A DNA stretch of 64,000 bases from Humulus lupulus (taxonomy: Eukaryota; Streptophyta; Magnoliopsida; Rosales; Cannabaceae): assembly GCF_963169125.1 (NCBI RefSeq), contig NC_084802.1, positions 15,066,896 to 15,130,895 on the forward strand. Reading direction: 5' to 3'. Of this stretch, positions 25,244 through 36,106 are shown piece by piece. A program made the translations under genes and the position numbers. Within the stretch, counting starts at the first letter, position 1, and each line of letters begins with the position of its first letter. The notes below the pieces were generated by a model. That model ran no database searches and was not told the DNA's origin. It saw nothing but the letters and a program-made list of their open reading frames with translations.

Positions 25244-26260
25244 TCAAGTTGGCCTTGGTGACCAGAGATTTAAAGCTCTTCTCAACGTCCGTCATGCTGG
25301 CCAACATGGCAGACCTCAACACCATGTCTGGTGTTGGGTCTGGTCGCAACCATGGGCCTGAAAAACACAAGAAGTTTCAGAAAAAATGCAAGGAAAAATG
25401 CTAAATAAAAACAGCGACCAGTGGAAAAAGACTTTTACCTCCTCGAGTGAAGGCCAGGTTATTCGCGACCATGTCGGTCGCGAGGAAATACTCCTGACTA
25501 TATTTCCCCACATTTGAAATGTAGGTTGTGTCACTTAGAAAGGTTCGGCTAGACTCCTAGTGACAAAAGTGAAAGAACCCCATGCCAGACTGTTGGGGTT
25601 GGACTTAAGGTTGTAAAGGTAATTGACCTCGTAAGGGGTAGGCTCGGGCCATTTTTTGTGATTATAAAGGATATAGAGTGCAACAAGCATTCTATATCCA
25701 TTTGTTGTGATTTGAAATGGGGCGACTCCAAAATAGTTCGCCACTCCCTGGAAGAATGGATGAAGAGGAAGGGTAGCCCCAGCCTCTATGTGATATCTCG
25801 ACCAGGCACTCAAAATGCCTCCAGGAAAATTCACCCGCTCGTCCGCAGTAGGGAGTTTGAGGGTTACCCCAGAAAGGCCGTATTTTCTGAAGTAGTTGGC
25901 TAGCATCCTAGGGGTTACATGATTGAGTGGGGCAAGATACTAGTCGACGTCAGGAAGAACCGAATACCGAGGACGGGCTCTGACCTGGATGCGAGGGTCA
26001 GGAGAATTATTATCTCGACCACTGGTCGAGGGAACCACAGCCTGCGAGCCAGGCTGGGATGGAGGATTTGAAGGATTTTTCTTCTTTTTGACGGTAGACT
26101 TGGCACGACCCATGCTGACGGGAGTTGGTTGAGGTATTGGAGGAGAAATTCACGAAAAAGGAATCTCTTGAATTCGCTGAGCTGGTTGCTCTTCACCCTT
26201 GAGCAACTGTACAAGCAAGTCGTCGTCTATAGGCCTCTCACCACCCCATAAGTCTGGCAT
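25244..26260 (-). pseudogene. Antisense gene of element A, Transposase_28-like domain
   Basis: Read opposite to gag-pol. A start at 26260 (MPDLWGGERPIDDDLLVQLL) follows a splice-acceptor-like TTTTTTGTTCGCAG at 26267-26280. A second block starts near 26114 with a Lys-rich stretch. The main frame, 25906-25535, holds HIEAGATLPLHPFF, VANYFGVAPFQ and EVNYLYNL. The same words occur in the antisense gene of element B (AGGTIPLHPFF, VLNYFDLAP, EVHFLYNL), so the two are homologous. The domain resembles the plant 'putative gypsy type transposon' family (Transposase_28). A TAG at 25940-25942 and frame changes break it. The C-terminal part runs into the truncated RNase H at ~25243. Function unknown. Confidence 0.7.
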
Positions 26261-26730
26261 TAAAAGCTGCGAACAAAAAAAGGGGGAGGTGAGGAGGAAG
26301 AGCCTAAGAAGTTGGTTAGAATAACGTTGTCCGTGTATAAAAGTCTACCTTTTATACGACCAGCAGCATTCTAACGAAAAATTGAAATTTTTATACGAAC
26401 AGTTTGAAAAACAGATCAAAAAGTGAAAGTAAAAAGTTTTTTCTGAAAAAGCTTTTTCAACTCCTGTAAGGGTGGGAAAAACCCAGTTTTTCAACTAGCC
26501 TAAAAATTGAATTTTTACTTCGATTTTACGTCCTAAACCTATGATCTCGACTATCAAATTGATTCATAACCCCTACAAAGCAAGTATGCTCTACCATATC
26601 TAACATCAATCGACAAGCGTCCAATTTTCCTATATTTTTACCCAGGAACACGACACTGTTTCAGAGCCTAAAAAGTTAGCACAAATAGACATGCACAACA
26701 CATTAAAGGGTACGAAAGTTCTGAAATTTA

Positions 26731-26920
26731 CCTATACGAAGATTGAGAAGTCCTGGAGAAACTTTGATTTTAGGCGTGCGAGCAGCAGATTCCTGGAACA
26801 ACGAAGGATGGTCTTCGGAGAAATTTCTGGGTTTTATCTTGGGAGTTCTTGGAGTGTTCTTGACAAAGAGATAGCTTATAAAAGGTGAAAAAGTAATTTT
26901 AAGGCTATATATATATATTT
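26731..26920 (-). promoter_or_regulatory. Possible promoter and first exon of the antisense gene in A
   Basis: On the - strand an alternating AT run (TATATATATATAG, about 26904-26918) lies ~35-45 bases upstream of a transcript-like stretch that runs to a donor-like GTATAG/GTAAATTT at 26731. The acceptor at 26267 would make a 465-nt 5' intron before the ATG at 26260. This is a reading of motifs only; no transcript evidence is available. Confidence 0.35.
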
Positions 26921-27151
26921 TATGAGATATGTTAAAAAGAGGCAATCAAAAGTTACCCTTTTTCGAAGCATGGGGAAGCGTGATAGACGTCAATAGTTTA
27001 CTTGGGAACTAAAAAGGCATGATTGGACGTGAATAGGTCACTTTTTTCAAGGAGGCACGAACTACTCTGACAGATTTGGTGGGGTAATCGAAGGGTCATT
27101 TTCCTAAAGTTTATTTATTGCTGGTTGTAATAAATAAACTTGGGGGGCAAA

Positions 27152-27758
27152 TGTTATCCAAAAAGTAGGTGTGGATGACGTGACAAATATTTTCAATGCG
27201 TGGCTGACACCTGGCAGAGGTTCTGTTCGACCATCGATCAGGAATGTTCCCTTAACACAGTATTTGAGTTTTATATACGACCAGATTGCTCTTATACTCC
27301 GTATATTTTTGAGTAATTTTGTATAGTTGTAATCATATCCGAGATTATTTCCCATTGTACCTGATTATCCGATTAATTAGGTAAAAATATCTTTGATTGA
27401 TTAATGTAACCAACCTTGAGCCTATAAATAGAGAAGAAGTAGCTCAAGGGAGGGACTTTTTGGCTAATTTTTGTTTGTGATTTAGAAGAGAGAACAAGAT
27501 AACTTTGGCTATTATCTTTCGGTTGTATTACTCATCCCTCTAAGACTTGTGAAACTCAAGAACCCTAGTTCTTTGATCACCCATTTTGAGAATCAAGATC
27601 AATAATAGCCTAAATGGACGTAGGTCATTACCAATTCTTGGGGTCGAACCACTATAAATTGTTGTGTTGTCTATTTTTCTTTCCATTAGATCTTATTAAT
27701 ACTTTCGATCACATCAAGCATTTGACTCCGTGTCAGTTGGCCAAAACGAGGGTCAACA
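27152..27758 (+). mobile_element. 3' LTR of element A
   Basis: 607 bp, TGTTATCCAAAAAGTAGG to GGGTCAACA, preceded by the polypurine tract ttggggggcaaa. It matches the 5' LTR except for scattered substitutions, most dense in the first 90 bases, and a short insertion near 27290. Followed by the target duplication aaacc. Confidence 0.92.
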
Positions 27759-27763
27759 AAACC

Positions 27764-28646
27764 CTTTTTTAATTTATTAACTTATTCAAAAACGAATTCT
27801 TTTATTTTTAGAAAGAATAAAAATTATTTAATAAAAATAATTCCCACTAAACTCAAAGTAGTATTTTAGGTAAAAATATGTTTTCAAGACTTGCCAAGTT
27901 TTTATATTGCAATAAGCAAAATTTTACTTTTTACTTAAGTTCCAAAATCTCATTTTTGCACTAAGTATGAAAACCCTATTTTTTACATTTTTAACTACAT
28001 ACTTTGTTAGTTCATAACTTGAAATTTACTTACCCAATTATTACAAAAATTCCCCAATTCCATTTTTGTATGCCTTTTAGGTCTTTGTAAAATCTTAGGT
28101 CAAAAGGAGCATTTTTTATTGGTGAAATTATTTTCCAACAATGAGGTAAAAATGACCTTATTTTTCAAGTCCTTATTTTTTCCAAACTTTGATACTTAAT
28201 AACTATCAAACCGTTCAATATTTTCTTACCAAATTTTACAGTGGAATACTAGGTTATGCAAATAATATGTTCACCAAATTTTAGAAAAATATGGGTTCAT
28301 TTTCCCTATACAGTGGCTGTCCAAACTTGGTCTCGAAATTAAGAATACGAAAAAACAGTTTTTTACCTAAACTTTGAAATAGCATAACTCACTCATTTTT
28401 AAACATTTTTGAGTTTTTCAATATCACAATTTTATGTAATCAATCTCAAAAAAATCACAGTACATTTAAATTTTAAAAAAGTAATATACAGTGGCTGCTT
28501 GACCCCTTGGAATTCAAAGCTCAACACATGTATTTTGTTTTAGGGTTTCTTACAAAACCCTTGGGGTTTTTGGTCCCTATTCTATAAAATCAACACACAA
28601 GCATCATAAAAATTATAACACAACTACCATAACCTTATTACATCAC
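27764..28646 (-). mobile_element. L-family LTR copy 2, second segment
   Basis: Resumes the LTR after element A (cttttttaatttattaac, compare 16360 in copy 1) and runs to attacatcac at 28646, where element B is inserted. No gene. Confidence 0.75.
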
Positions 28647-29550
28647 TATTGACAGTGAGAACTCGTCAACTAAGTTAAGTTGGAAAGAATTGCAAGATCA
28701 AGATTATCAATAGAAAAAGCCTTAGAAATTCAAGTATCAACTCTAAGAACAATTGCAGAAGAACAATGGTGAAATCAGTTTTTCATTCATTATGGTGCAC
28801 TTGCTACAGTAAATTTTCCAACCCTCTTTCAGGTGGGGTTAGAGTTCATTTTATAGGGGGCTCTAATGGCCCTGAGTACATGGTGGTCCAGAAGGTACAC
28901 GAGTACACTAACAGGAGAGTGGCTCCAGGTGTAGTGGTGTCGGCTCTGGTACATGGTCAGAGTTCGTGGGAGCACCTCAGCTTTTGTACCTGGTCATGAC
29001 TCCTTTACTTGTCTTGTATGGGTGTCAGAGACGTGGTGGTGGTGTAGCCACTCCTCGTACTATTCCCAATCGCCACTACTTGTCGGGTACAGGTGTCAGG
29101 CATGTCCCATGATCCTTGTAGGCATGTACATACCCCTTTAGAGGTACCTTGTTCGTATTATTTTTGTCTCTTGTGGGCCACCTTGAACCCTGACATCATG
29201 CGTGCATGGCCTTACACCTAAACGTTGCTGGGCCTCGTGTGGTCGAGGCTGTGCGCGAGACGGGCCTCGCGCCTGGGCACGAGCCTCGCTTGCGAGGTGC
29301 TGGGACACTGGGCCTCGCGTGGCCGAGACTGAGCACGAGACGGCCTTCGCACCTGGGCGTAGGCGAGGGCTTCGCATGGCCTCGCGTGTCCGAGGTGTGA
29401 CGCCGAGTTGGTGACTATGCGGACATGGCCTCACGTGGGCGTGCTGAGAGCGAGGCGGGGCTTCGCGCCTGGGCATGGTCGAGCGAGGCAGGGCCTCGCG
29501 CCTAGGCGCGTCTTAGATCTTTTACGGGCGCAGAATATTGAGCATCCACA
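28647..29550 (-). mobile_element. 3' LTR of element B
   Basis: 904 bp. The sense strand starts TGTGGATGCTCAATATTC at 29550 and ends TCACTGTCAATA at 28647 (CA has become TA). It holds a GC-rich block with two copies of a ~79-bp tandem unit (from ~29224). Both strands of this block are open in several frames, but only because of its base composition. Confidence 0.9.
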
Positions 29551-30161
29551 CTTGCCCCCCAGTCTAGGAGAGGACCTTTAGGTGCTCTTGTAGACTATTC
29601 TCCTTGATTCTTATAAATAGGCCCTCATGCAAGGCTCATTATTTATACCTTACTTCCTTAGCTTAGTGGTATCTAGACCCTTACTCCTTTCAAGAGGTAA
29701 GGGGTACAATCCCCCACCACCTCACTTTTGCCATATTTTCCTTCATTTTTTTTTCATTTCATTTTTTTTTTACATATGAGCTAATTTCTTGGTATGTCTA
29801 TTTGGAGGCTAACACATCCTTTTTGCCTATTTTTACAGACGTGTATTTTCGACCATTTGGTGCTTTTGGCCCTCGACCTCCTTTTTTGGCCTCGACAGCC
29901 TCCAATTTCTACATCTTGAGGTATATTCTCTTTTTCCCTGGTTTTCGTTGGGTCCAAATTAGCGTTACTCGGGATGGGGTATCATGGCCTGAGCTCGCAG
30001 TGAGTCTGCCCAGTTGCATGCCCCTCTTTTTTTTTTTTTTATACTCTGTAGTGGGTCATTTAGGGCGTTTGCATCTAGAGTTATTAAGCCTATTCCTTTG
30101 TGTTTTGTAGCCATCCCCTCATTTATACGTGAACCCCTTTTTGCTTTCGGGACGAGGTCTC
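29551..30161 (+). other. Leader region between 3' LTR of B and its antisense gene
   Basis: Starts with the polypurine tract (read on -). On the + strand there is a TATA-like cttataaatagg near 29608 and pyrimidine-rich DNA (29737-29772) before the antisense gene, so it may hold that gene's promoter and 5' leader. A 102-codon frame at 29802-30110 has no domain. Confidence 0.4.
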
Positions 30162-32681
30162 ATGGCCAGTGACGACCCATCCGACATACCTCCGGGAGTT
30201 GAATTTATTGACCTGTCCTCAGACTCAGAGTCCCCTGAGGAAAGCCCTTACCAAGACTATGACTCCTTGAGGCAGGCCCGTATCTGCCATCTTGAGTACA
30301 TGGCTGAACTTAGGCATAAAATTTGGGTGGTGGAGAGCGAAATTGACTCGGTGCTGAGAGGAGACGGAGCACCTTTCCCCCCAGACATTAGTGACCACGT
30401 AGCGAGCCTTAGGATGACCCTTTTAGAATTGCAGAGGGAGTTGGAATTTATGGAGGGACACCTTCCGCCTGAGCCCTCCAGCCCATCCTCGCCTTATGAC
30501 TGCCATGGGGCCACTACCACTTCTCCTCAGCCCGTAATATCGGTTTTCCCTAGCTTAGCGCTTCGGCAGTCGCTCCCCCGATGGAAGACTCTTTCTAGGA
30601 GGAAAAAATGGAGGGTCAAATGTTCTGTCTCTTCCTCACATTTTTATTTTGATTTTGCAGATATGCCGAGGGCACGACGACAGGTGACTTCCAATGAACC
30701 GGACGATGCTCCTTTACTGGCAACCGAACTAGTGTCGCGTGTGTCCGAAAACAAACTGATGGACATCGTGGATCACTATCGCGTCCCTCCGGAGTACACA
30801 TTATATGTACCTCAGGAGACATGTCGGGCTGACAGTCCTAGGCCCAGCTTCGTGGCCCTTAGCGAGCACATCCTGAAGGCGGGTGGTACCATCCCGTTAC
30901 ACCCGTTCTTTATTGCGGTCCTCAACTACTTTGACCTTGCCCCGCTTCAGCTGGCTCCCAATGGCTGGTTGACTTTAAGCTGCCTTTTTGTTGCATTTAC
31001 GAAGCTGTTTAAACGCGCTCCTATGGCGACAGAGGTGCATTTCCTCTACAACCTCATGCCCCTTCCCAAGTCCAAGGGATTTTACTATTTACAAAAAGCC
31101 AACAACGAGGCCACTTTGATAGAGGGCTCAGTGTCCAACCCGGGGTCTTGGAAGCAGGACTTTTTCTTCGTGGAAGGCCCCCTCTCTGTCCGCGAGGACT
31201 TTCGGGCCACTATCATTAAGTACCCTGAGCATCACTTTCTCTCTTTTACTTTCTTACAACTTATTGTTTCATGACTTACGTTCATATCGACCATGGCGTG
31301 TATTATCCAGAGTAATTCGTTGAACCCATAGTTGTCGGGTCGGAAGCGAGAGACATGAGAACATTCCTCAGCGCTGACCCCGCTATGAAAAAGGCGGTGT
31401 GCCTATTCACCGTGAAGAATCTGAACCGCTATAAATTGTCCCCGGTCTCGGAACCCAAGTTGCTGTGGACCATCTCTGGGTCCACGAAGATGAAGGGGGC
31501 CTTGGCCGAGCCTTGCCCGGATGACGATGAGGATGAGGAAGAGCCGGAGGAAGCCCCCCTTGACCGCGGGGGATCTCACCAGCTGCCTCCATCTCCTGGG
31601 GGATGCCCTCCATGTGCCTCCTATGATCTGGACATAGCCCCTCATTCTCAAGACCAGCAGGCCGTTTCGGGGTGTTATGTTTGCCCTGACCCTGAGGGCT
31701 ACAACGCCTTCACTCAGGCTCCTCTCGAACCTAGACCATCGGGGACTTATTTTGCCGACCTTCCGGAGCCTCCCTCTGATATACTAGATCCTCAGTTTTC
31801 CACTTTCACCGCGCCCCCTCTTGTTTCGGCGAGCGGGTCGTCCGTCCTCACCCAACCAGGTGCCAGTGGTGCGGATGGGGAGCCCTGGGTGACTCGGATG
31901 GCAACGTCTTACAGACAGCGATACATCCAACTTGCCTCGGGCCTCCCCGTATCTGACTGGAACGGTCTTGGGAACGTTGCCCAGACGGACCTTGGGGAAA
32001 CCCTAAGGTGCACCATGGCCTGGGTGAGTTCCTGCACCTCGCGTCGACATTATTATGTATAGATGTACATGCGTTTTTCTTTTTGTTACTTATTGTTGAT
32101 GCGTTAACTTTCTTGTGCAGGCCTATACCGTGGCTCTACGGTTTGCCGACTTGTCTAGCAACCTCTCCACGTCTATTGCTGAGAGGGACTGCCTTACATC
32201 CCGGGTCCAGGAGCTCGAGAAAGAGATTGAGAAAACCCAGTCTGAGCTAAAGAAGGTTCGGGCCGAACTTGCCACCTCGTCGAGAAGGAAGCTGAAGGCG
32301 GTTGCCAAGGCTAAGGAGCTAAAGGACCAAGTTGCCAGCCTGAAGAGCGAACTCCAGGCGACCAAGGATATCGTGACAGTGTCGCAGGAGAGGGTTACTC
32401 ATTTAGAGGCCAAAGTCGAGTCTATCAAGGTCGAACTCCAGACTGCAAGGGCCGAAGTCGAGGCTACCAGGACCGAACTCCAGGCTGCTAGGACCAATGT
32501 CGCTACGTTGCAGGAGAGAAATGCTTCCTTGGAGGCGGAGAAGACTGCCATTGAGTACAGGTCCATAGACCGCGCCCTTTACAACGTGTGGAGGCAGGAT
32601 CCCAATTTTGTTTTCTCTTCTTTTGGTGAGCATGCCGTTGCTCGAGCGGCTATGTGGAGCGCCCACGGTAGGAGGCCCTGA
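30162..32681 (+). CDS. Antisense spliced gene of element B, Transposase_28-like plus coiled coil
   Basis: It lies opposite to gag. Block 1 (ATG at 30162 or, more likely for the domain, 30662, to ~31220) has an acidic start and then the domain words AGGTIPLHPFFIAVLNYFDL (near 30880) and EVHFLYNL (near 31035), shared with element A. Block 2 (31355-32023) starts MRTFLSADPAMKKAV and has a Pro/acid-rich part. Block 3 (32121-32681) is a long heptad-rich coiled coil. Blocks 2 and 3 are joined in frame by a canonical 97-nt intron, 32024-32120 (GTGAGT...TTGTGCAG). The join of blocks 1 and 2 is unclear and a TAA at 31313 lies in the frame of block 2, so the gene may be decayed. Function unknown. Confidence 0.62.
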
Positions 32682-32756
32682 AGTAGTCATTTCATAACTT
32701 TTGTTAGCTAGCCCACCATGGGTGTACGCTCTTTTTTTTTTCTTTGACTTTGTAAT

Positions 32757-35700
32757 TGTTGAACGAAAATAAGTAATAAAAAAAAATAAAGATAAAAAAA
32801 ATATAATAATATATTATTGTAAAAAAGGTGGTTCAGTCAAATTAGTGGAGAGGAGTATCTCTACTTTTCTCTCCACCTTCCCACATTCCACTCTCACCAC
32901 TCTTCACATAACGTAAAATAAAGTCTATTAAATGGGAAATAAATCAGACACAAAAGGAGAAAGGAAGAAGAAAAAAACTCTGCCAAAATTGTGTGAGAGA
33001 TTACGATAAAAAAAAAAAAACAAGAGAGAAATTAAGGAAGAAATACAGAAAGTTAAGATTTTCATCTTCAAGGATTTCTACAAAGTGAGTACTAAAGTTT
33101 GTCCCTATTTTCTTCTTGGTATTCCAAACATCTTTTATTTCTCAGTGATTTTCTTATTTTGTCTTTGGTCCACTTTGACCTAGGCTCACAAAAGATCTTT
33201 AAAAGTGAGATATAGCCAAAGGGAAAAGGGGGAAAATCTGATTTTTCCATGTTGTTATGTTATCCCAATCTCTCCTAAAATTATAATTGATTTTTATGTT
33301 GTTCATGGTCCACTTTGACCTAGGCTTTGCCAACAAAAGGTCTCCAAAAGTGAGACATAGCCATGAAAAGCATGATAAATCATAAAATTCATATTTGGTT
33401 ATGTTGTCAAAATTTTCTTAAAAAAAATAAATTTTGCTAAACATTAAAATCAAGAAAACGAGTGTAGAAAATTTAGATAACCAAAATGGTTGTTGATCAA
33501 ATTTTCCTACTCATCACGCAACGTCAAAAAAATAAAATGTATATATATATATGTATGCCAAAACATATGCAAAAATTTCACTTCCAGAAGAAATTTATAT
33601 GCGTACACATACACATATATTCTATATACAATTGACAAGGGCTCCTTTAGAAAAAAGACTACACCAGTCAAACCATCAGTCACATCCTATAAATGTGATA
33701 AAAGACTACAAACATGAGAAAATGTTTGTATTTTGAGAAATGTTTATATGTGAGAAAATGTAAGAAAGGACTATAAAAGACTCACATGATATATATATAT
33801 ATATATAAACATTGATAAATTATCTTGCTTCTGGGCTTTTGAAAAGTCAAAACGTGACTGATTCTATAGTGTTTATATATATATGTGTTAAAAAAATAAA
33901 AAAACTGAAACCAAACGAAAAGTAAAAAAAAAAAAAATAATAATAAAATAAACGGCAAAATTATATATTGCGATACACTCAATCGAGACAAATCAGAAGC
34001 AAAGTCTATATATATACATGTGTATTGATATAGCCATATATATGGAGGCACGACAAATTAGACCACGAAAAATAAATAAATGAATAAAAACTCATATTCA
34101 TATTTATATGCATATATTTTATATATGTAAACGTAAATTTGGTTTACCAAAAGTAAAGAAGCAGACTGTTTTGAGGAGGATTCCTTAAATCAAGAAGTAA
34201 ATGACAATTGAAGATAGATAATTGTCACCAATAAACCTTCGTCGTCTCCTAAAAATATATATATATATATAAGAGATTAGAACTATGTATTTATATAATT
34301 GTTTATGATGTAAACAACCAAGGAGAACAAATATACATACCCAAATGTATGCTTCACTTTCTTCTCAGAGTTAAACAGTGTCTCTTAAATTTGGAGAACT
34401 TTGAAGAATGCATTATGTTGAGTATGGTAGAGGGTTTAAATAGACAAATGATGATATCTTAATTATATTTCAAATTCAAATTCAAACTGAATTTTAGAAT
34501 ATAAAATAATGATATCATTTTATAAATATCTATATCAGATTTTATCACAAATTTTAAATTCAAATCTCTAAAATTAAATTTGAATTTTAGTATATAGATA
34601 TTATCTGATATTAAATTTGATTATTCATTACCAAATTTTGGAATAATCACTGAGAAATAAAAGATGTTTGGAATACCAAGAAGAAAATAGGGATAAACTT
34701 TAGTACTCACTTTGTAGAATAGTACTCACTTTGTAGAAATCCTTGAAGATGAAAATCTTAACTCTCTGTATTTCTTCCTTAATTTCTCTCTTGTTTTTTT
34801 TTATCGTATTCTCTCACACAATTTTGGCAGAGTTTTTTATTTCCTTTTCCCGTTTCAATGAAATCTTTAAGTGGACTCAAATAATATATAATAAAAATAT
34901 CTTGAATTTGAAATCAAATTTAAATTCAAATTTTAAGATATTTATATTATTTGATAAATTCAAAACATAAAACAGCCAGATTTTATCTCAAAATTTTAAA
35001 TTCAAATTTAAAAAGAAAAAAAATTAAAATTTGAATTTAAAATAATGATATTATCTGATATAAAATTTTAGATTATTCCCCACAAATTTTGGAATAATCA
35101 ATTAAAATATTGGTCAAATAATCTCTTTATATATAAAATAAATTAAAAATGTATATATATATAAGGAGATTTCAAGACATAAAATTGTCACCAAAATGAT
35201 AAAATTCTAAAACCATGCGAAATGGTATGAAATTTCCAAATCCTAAATGAGTTCATCAAAATCAATTCAAAATGACGAAATATCATTCCAAAATTTCAAA
35301 GAGGTCATTAACCTCACAAAATCTCACAAAATGGTAATTTTACCTCAAAATTAAAAGCGCACTAAAATTTAAAAGTCATAATAAAGGGTATCTCAAAAAG
35401 GGGTCACTCACCTCTTAATTATCAAAGCATCATAAAATCTTTGAAAATTCTGGAACTACGTTAGACTTGATTCCTAAAAAGGGATACGCAGGCAACTTAG
35501 TTGCTAAGACTAAGTGCAGCCGCCAATACCGCAAAATGGTATAAAAGCACAAATCTCAAAATTCCATAAAAGGTCATCCACCTAGGAATTTTTCCAAAAT
35601 TTCAAATGGCAAAGAATTCCTGAAAATGGTCATATACCGGAATTCTTATATTCAAATTCTAAAATATCTCAATCCGAACTACAAGTGGCTTGATCCTTCA

Positions 35701-35994
35701 CAAAGAAGGTATGTAGGCAACTCAGTTAGCCAAAATTACTGAGTTCAGCTGCAATTCCAAATTCATCCAAGTTCTCCCTAAATTATTTCAAATTATTTAA
35801 TATCATCGTAATTGGAATCAAAGGGTATTTCCTTTAAATAAAAGGATTGTAATTAAGAGGTTATTCTTATAATCTCGGATGGGTCGAATTTAAATAAATA
35901 AAGAAAATCTTATGCTATAAATTTGGCATAGGTGAAATTGTGTTTCACATTTATTTATTTATTTATTTTCTAAATATGAAATTTTTGCCTAACA
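32757..35994 (+). mobile_element. 5' LTR of element C, with an extra 1.28-kb segment
   Basis: 3238 bp, TGTTGAACG to TTGCCTAACA. It matches the 3' LTR closely on both sides of an additional segment at about 33819-35102. That segment contains an inverted copy (34645-34838) of the LTR's own bases 32974-33150. Two copies of the cttgat...gtaggcaa hairpin motif lie at 35466-35521 and 35689-35752. No gene; short AT-rich frames are chance. Confidence 0.9.
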
Positions 35995-36020
35995 TAATTT
36001 TTGGCACGCCCGGTGGGACC
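35995..36020 (+). promoter_or_regulatory. Primer-binding site region of element C
   Basis: TTTTTGGCACGCCCGGTGGG follows the LTR end after three bases. It sits where the tRNA primer site must be and has the TGG start; I did not identify the matching tRNA. Confidence 0.6.
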
Positions 36021-36106
36021 CATTCTCCTTTTCATCTCCAACTATGATGACTATTCTTGAACTTTAAAATTTTGGTGCTAATTTAGTTTACCTTTTACAG
36101 GAAAAA

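Larger units (their letters stand above)
20009..27758 (+). mobile_element. Element A: Tat-type gypsy retrotransposon with antisense gene
   Basis: A complete insertion with LTRs at 20009-20607 and 27152-27758, flanked by aaacc at 20004-20008 and 27759-27763. Order: 5' LTR, leader, gag-protease, RT, RNase H, start of a second RNase H, then an antisense gene, polypurine tract (acttggggggcaa, 27139-27151), 3' LTR. Integrase is missing, so it could not move by itself. Several pol stops lie where glutamine or arginine codons are expected. The two RNase H domains are the hallmark of the Tat lineage. The LTRs differ by a few percent by eye, so it is not very recent. Confidence 0.92.

Noticed and set aside
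29138..29476. Open frames on both strands in the GC-rich LTR block of B (also 53546-53963)
   Set aside because: They arise from a 79-bp GC-rich tandem repeat with few stop codons. The predicted peptides are just repeats of Arg/Pro/Ala words and no start or domain is supported.
30614..30658. 45-nt intron inside the first block of B's antisense gene
   Set aside because: A T-rich stretch ending in TTTTGCAG precedes an ATG, but 45 nt is below usual plant intron size and the frame is open through it; a 5' leader or longer intron is as likely.
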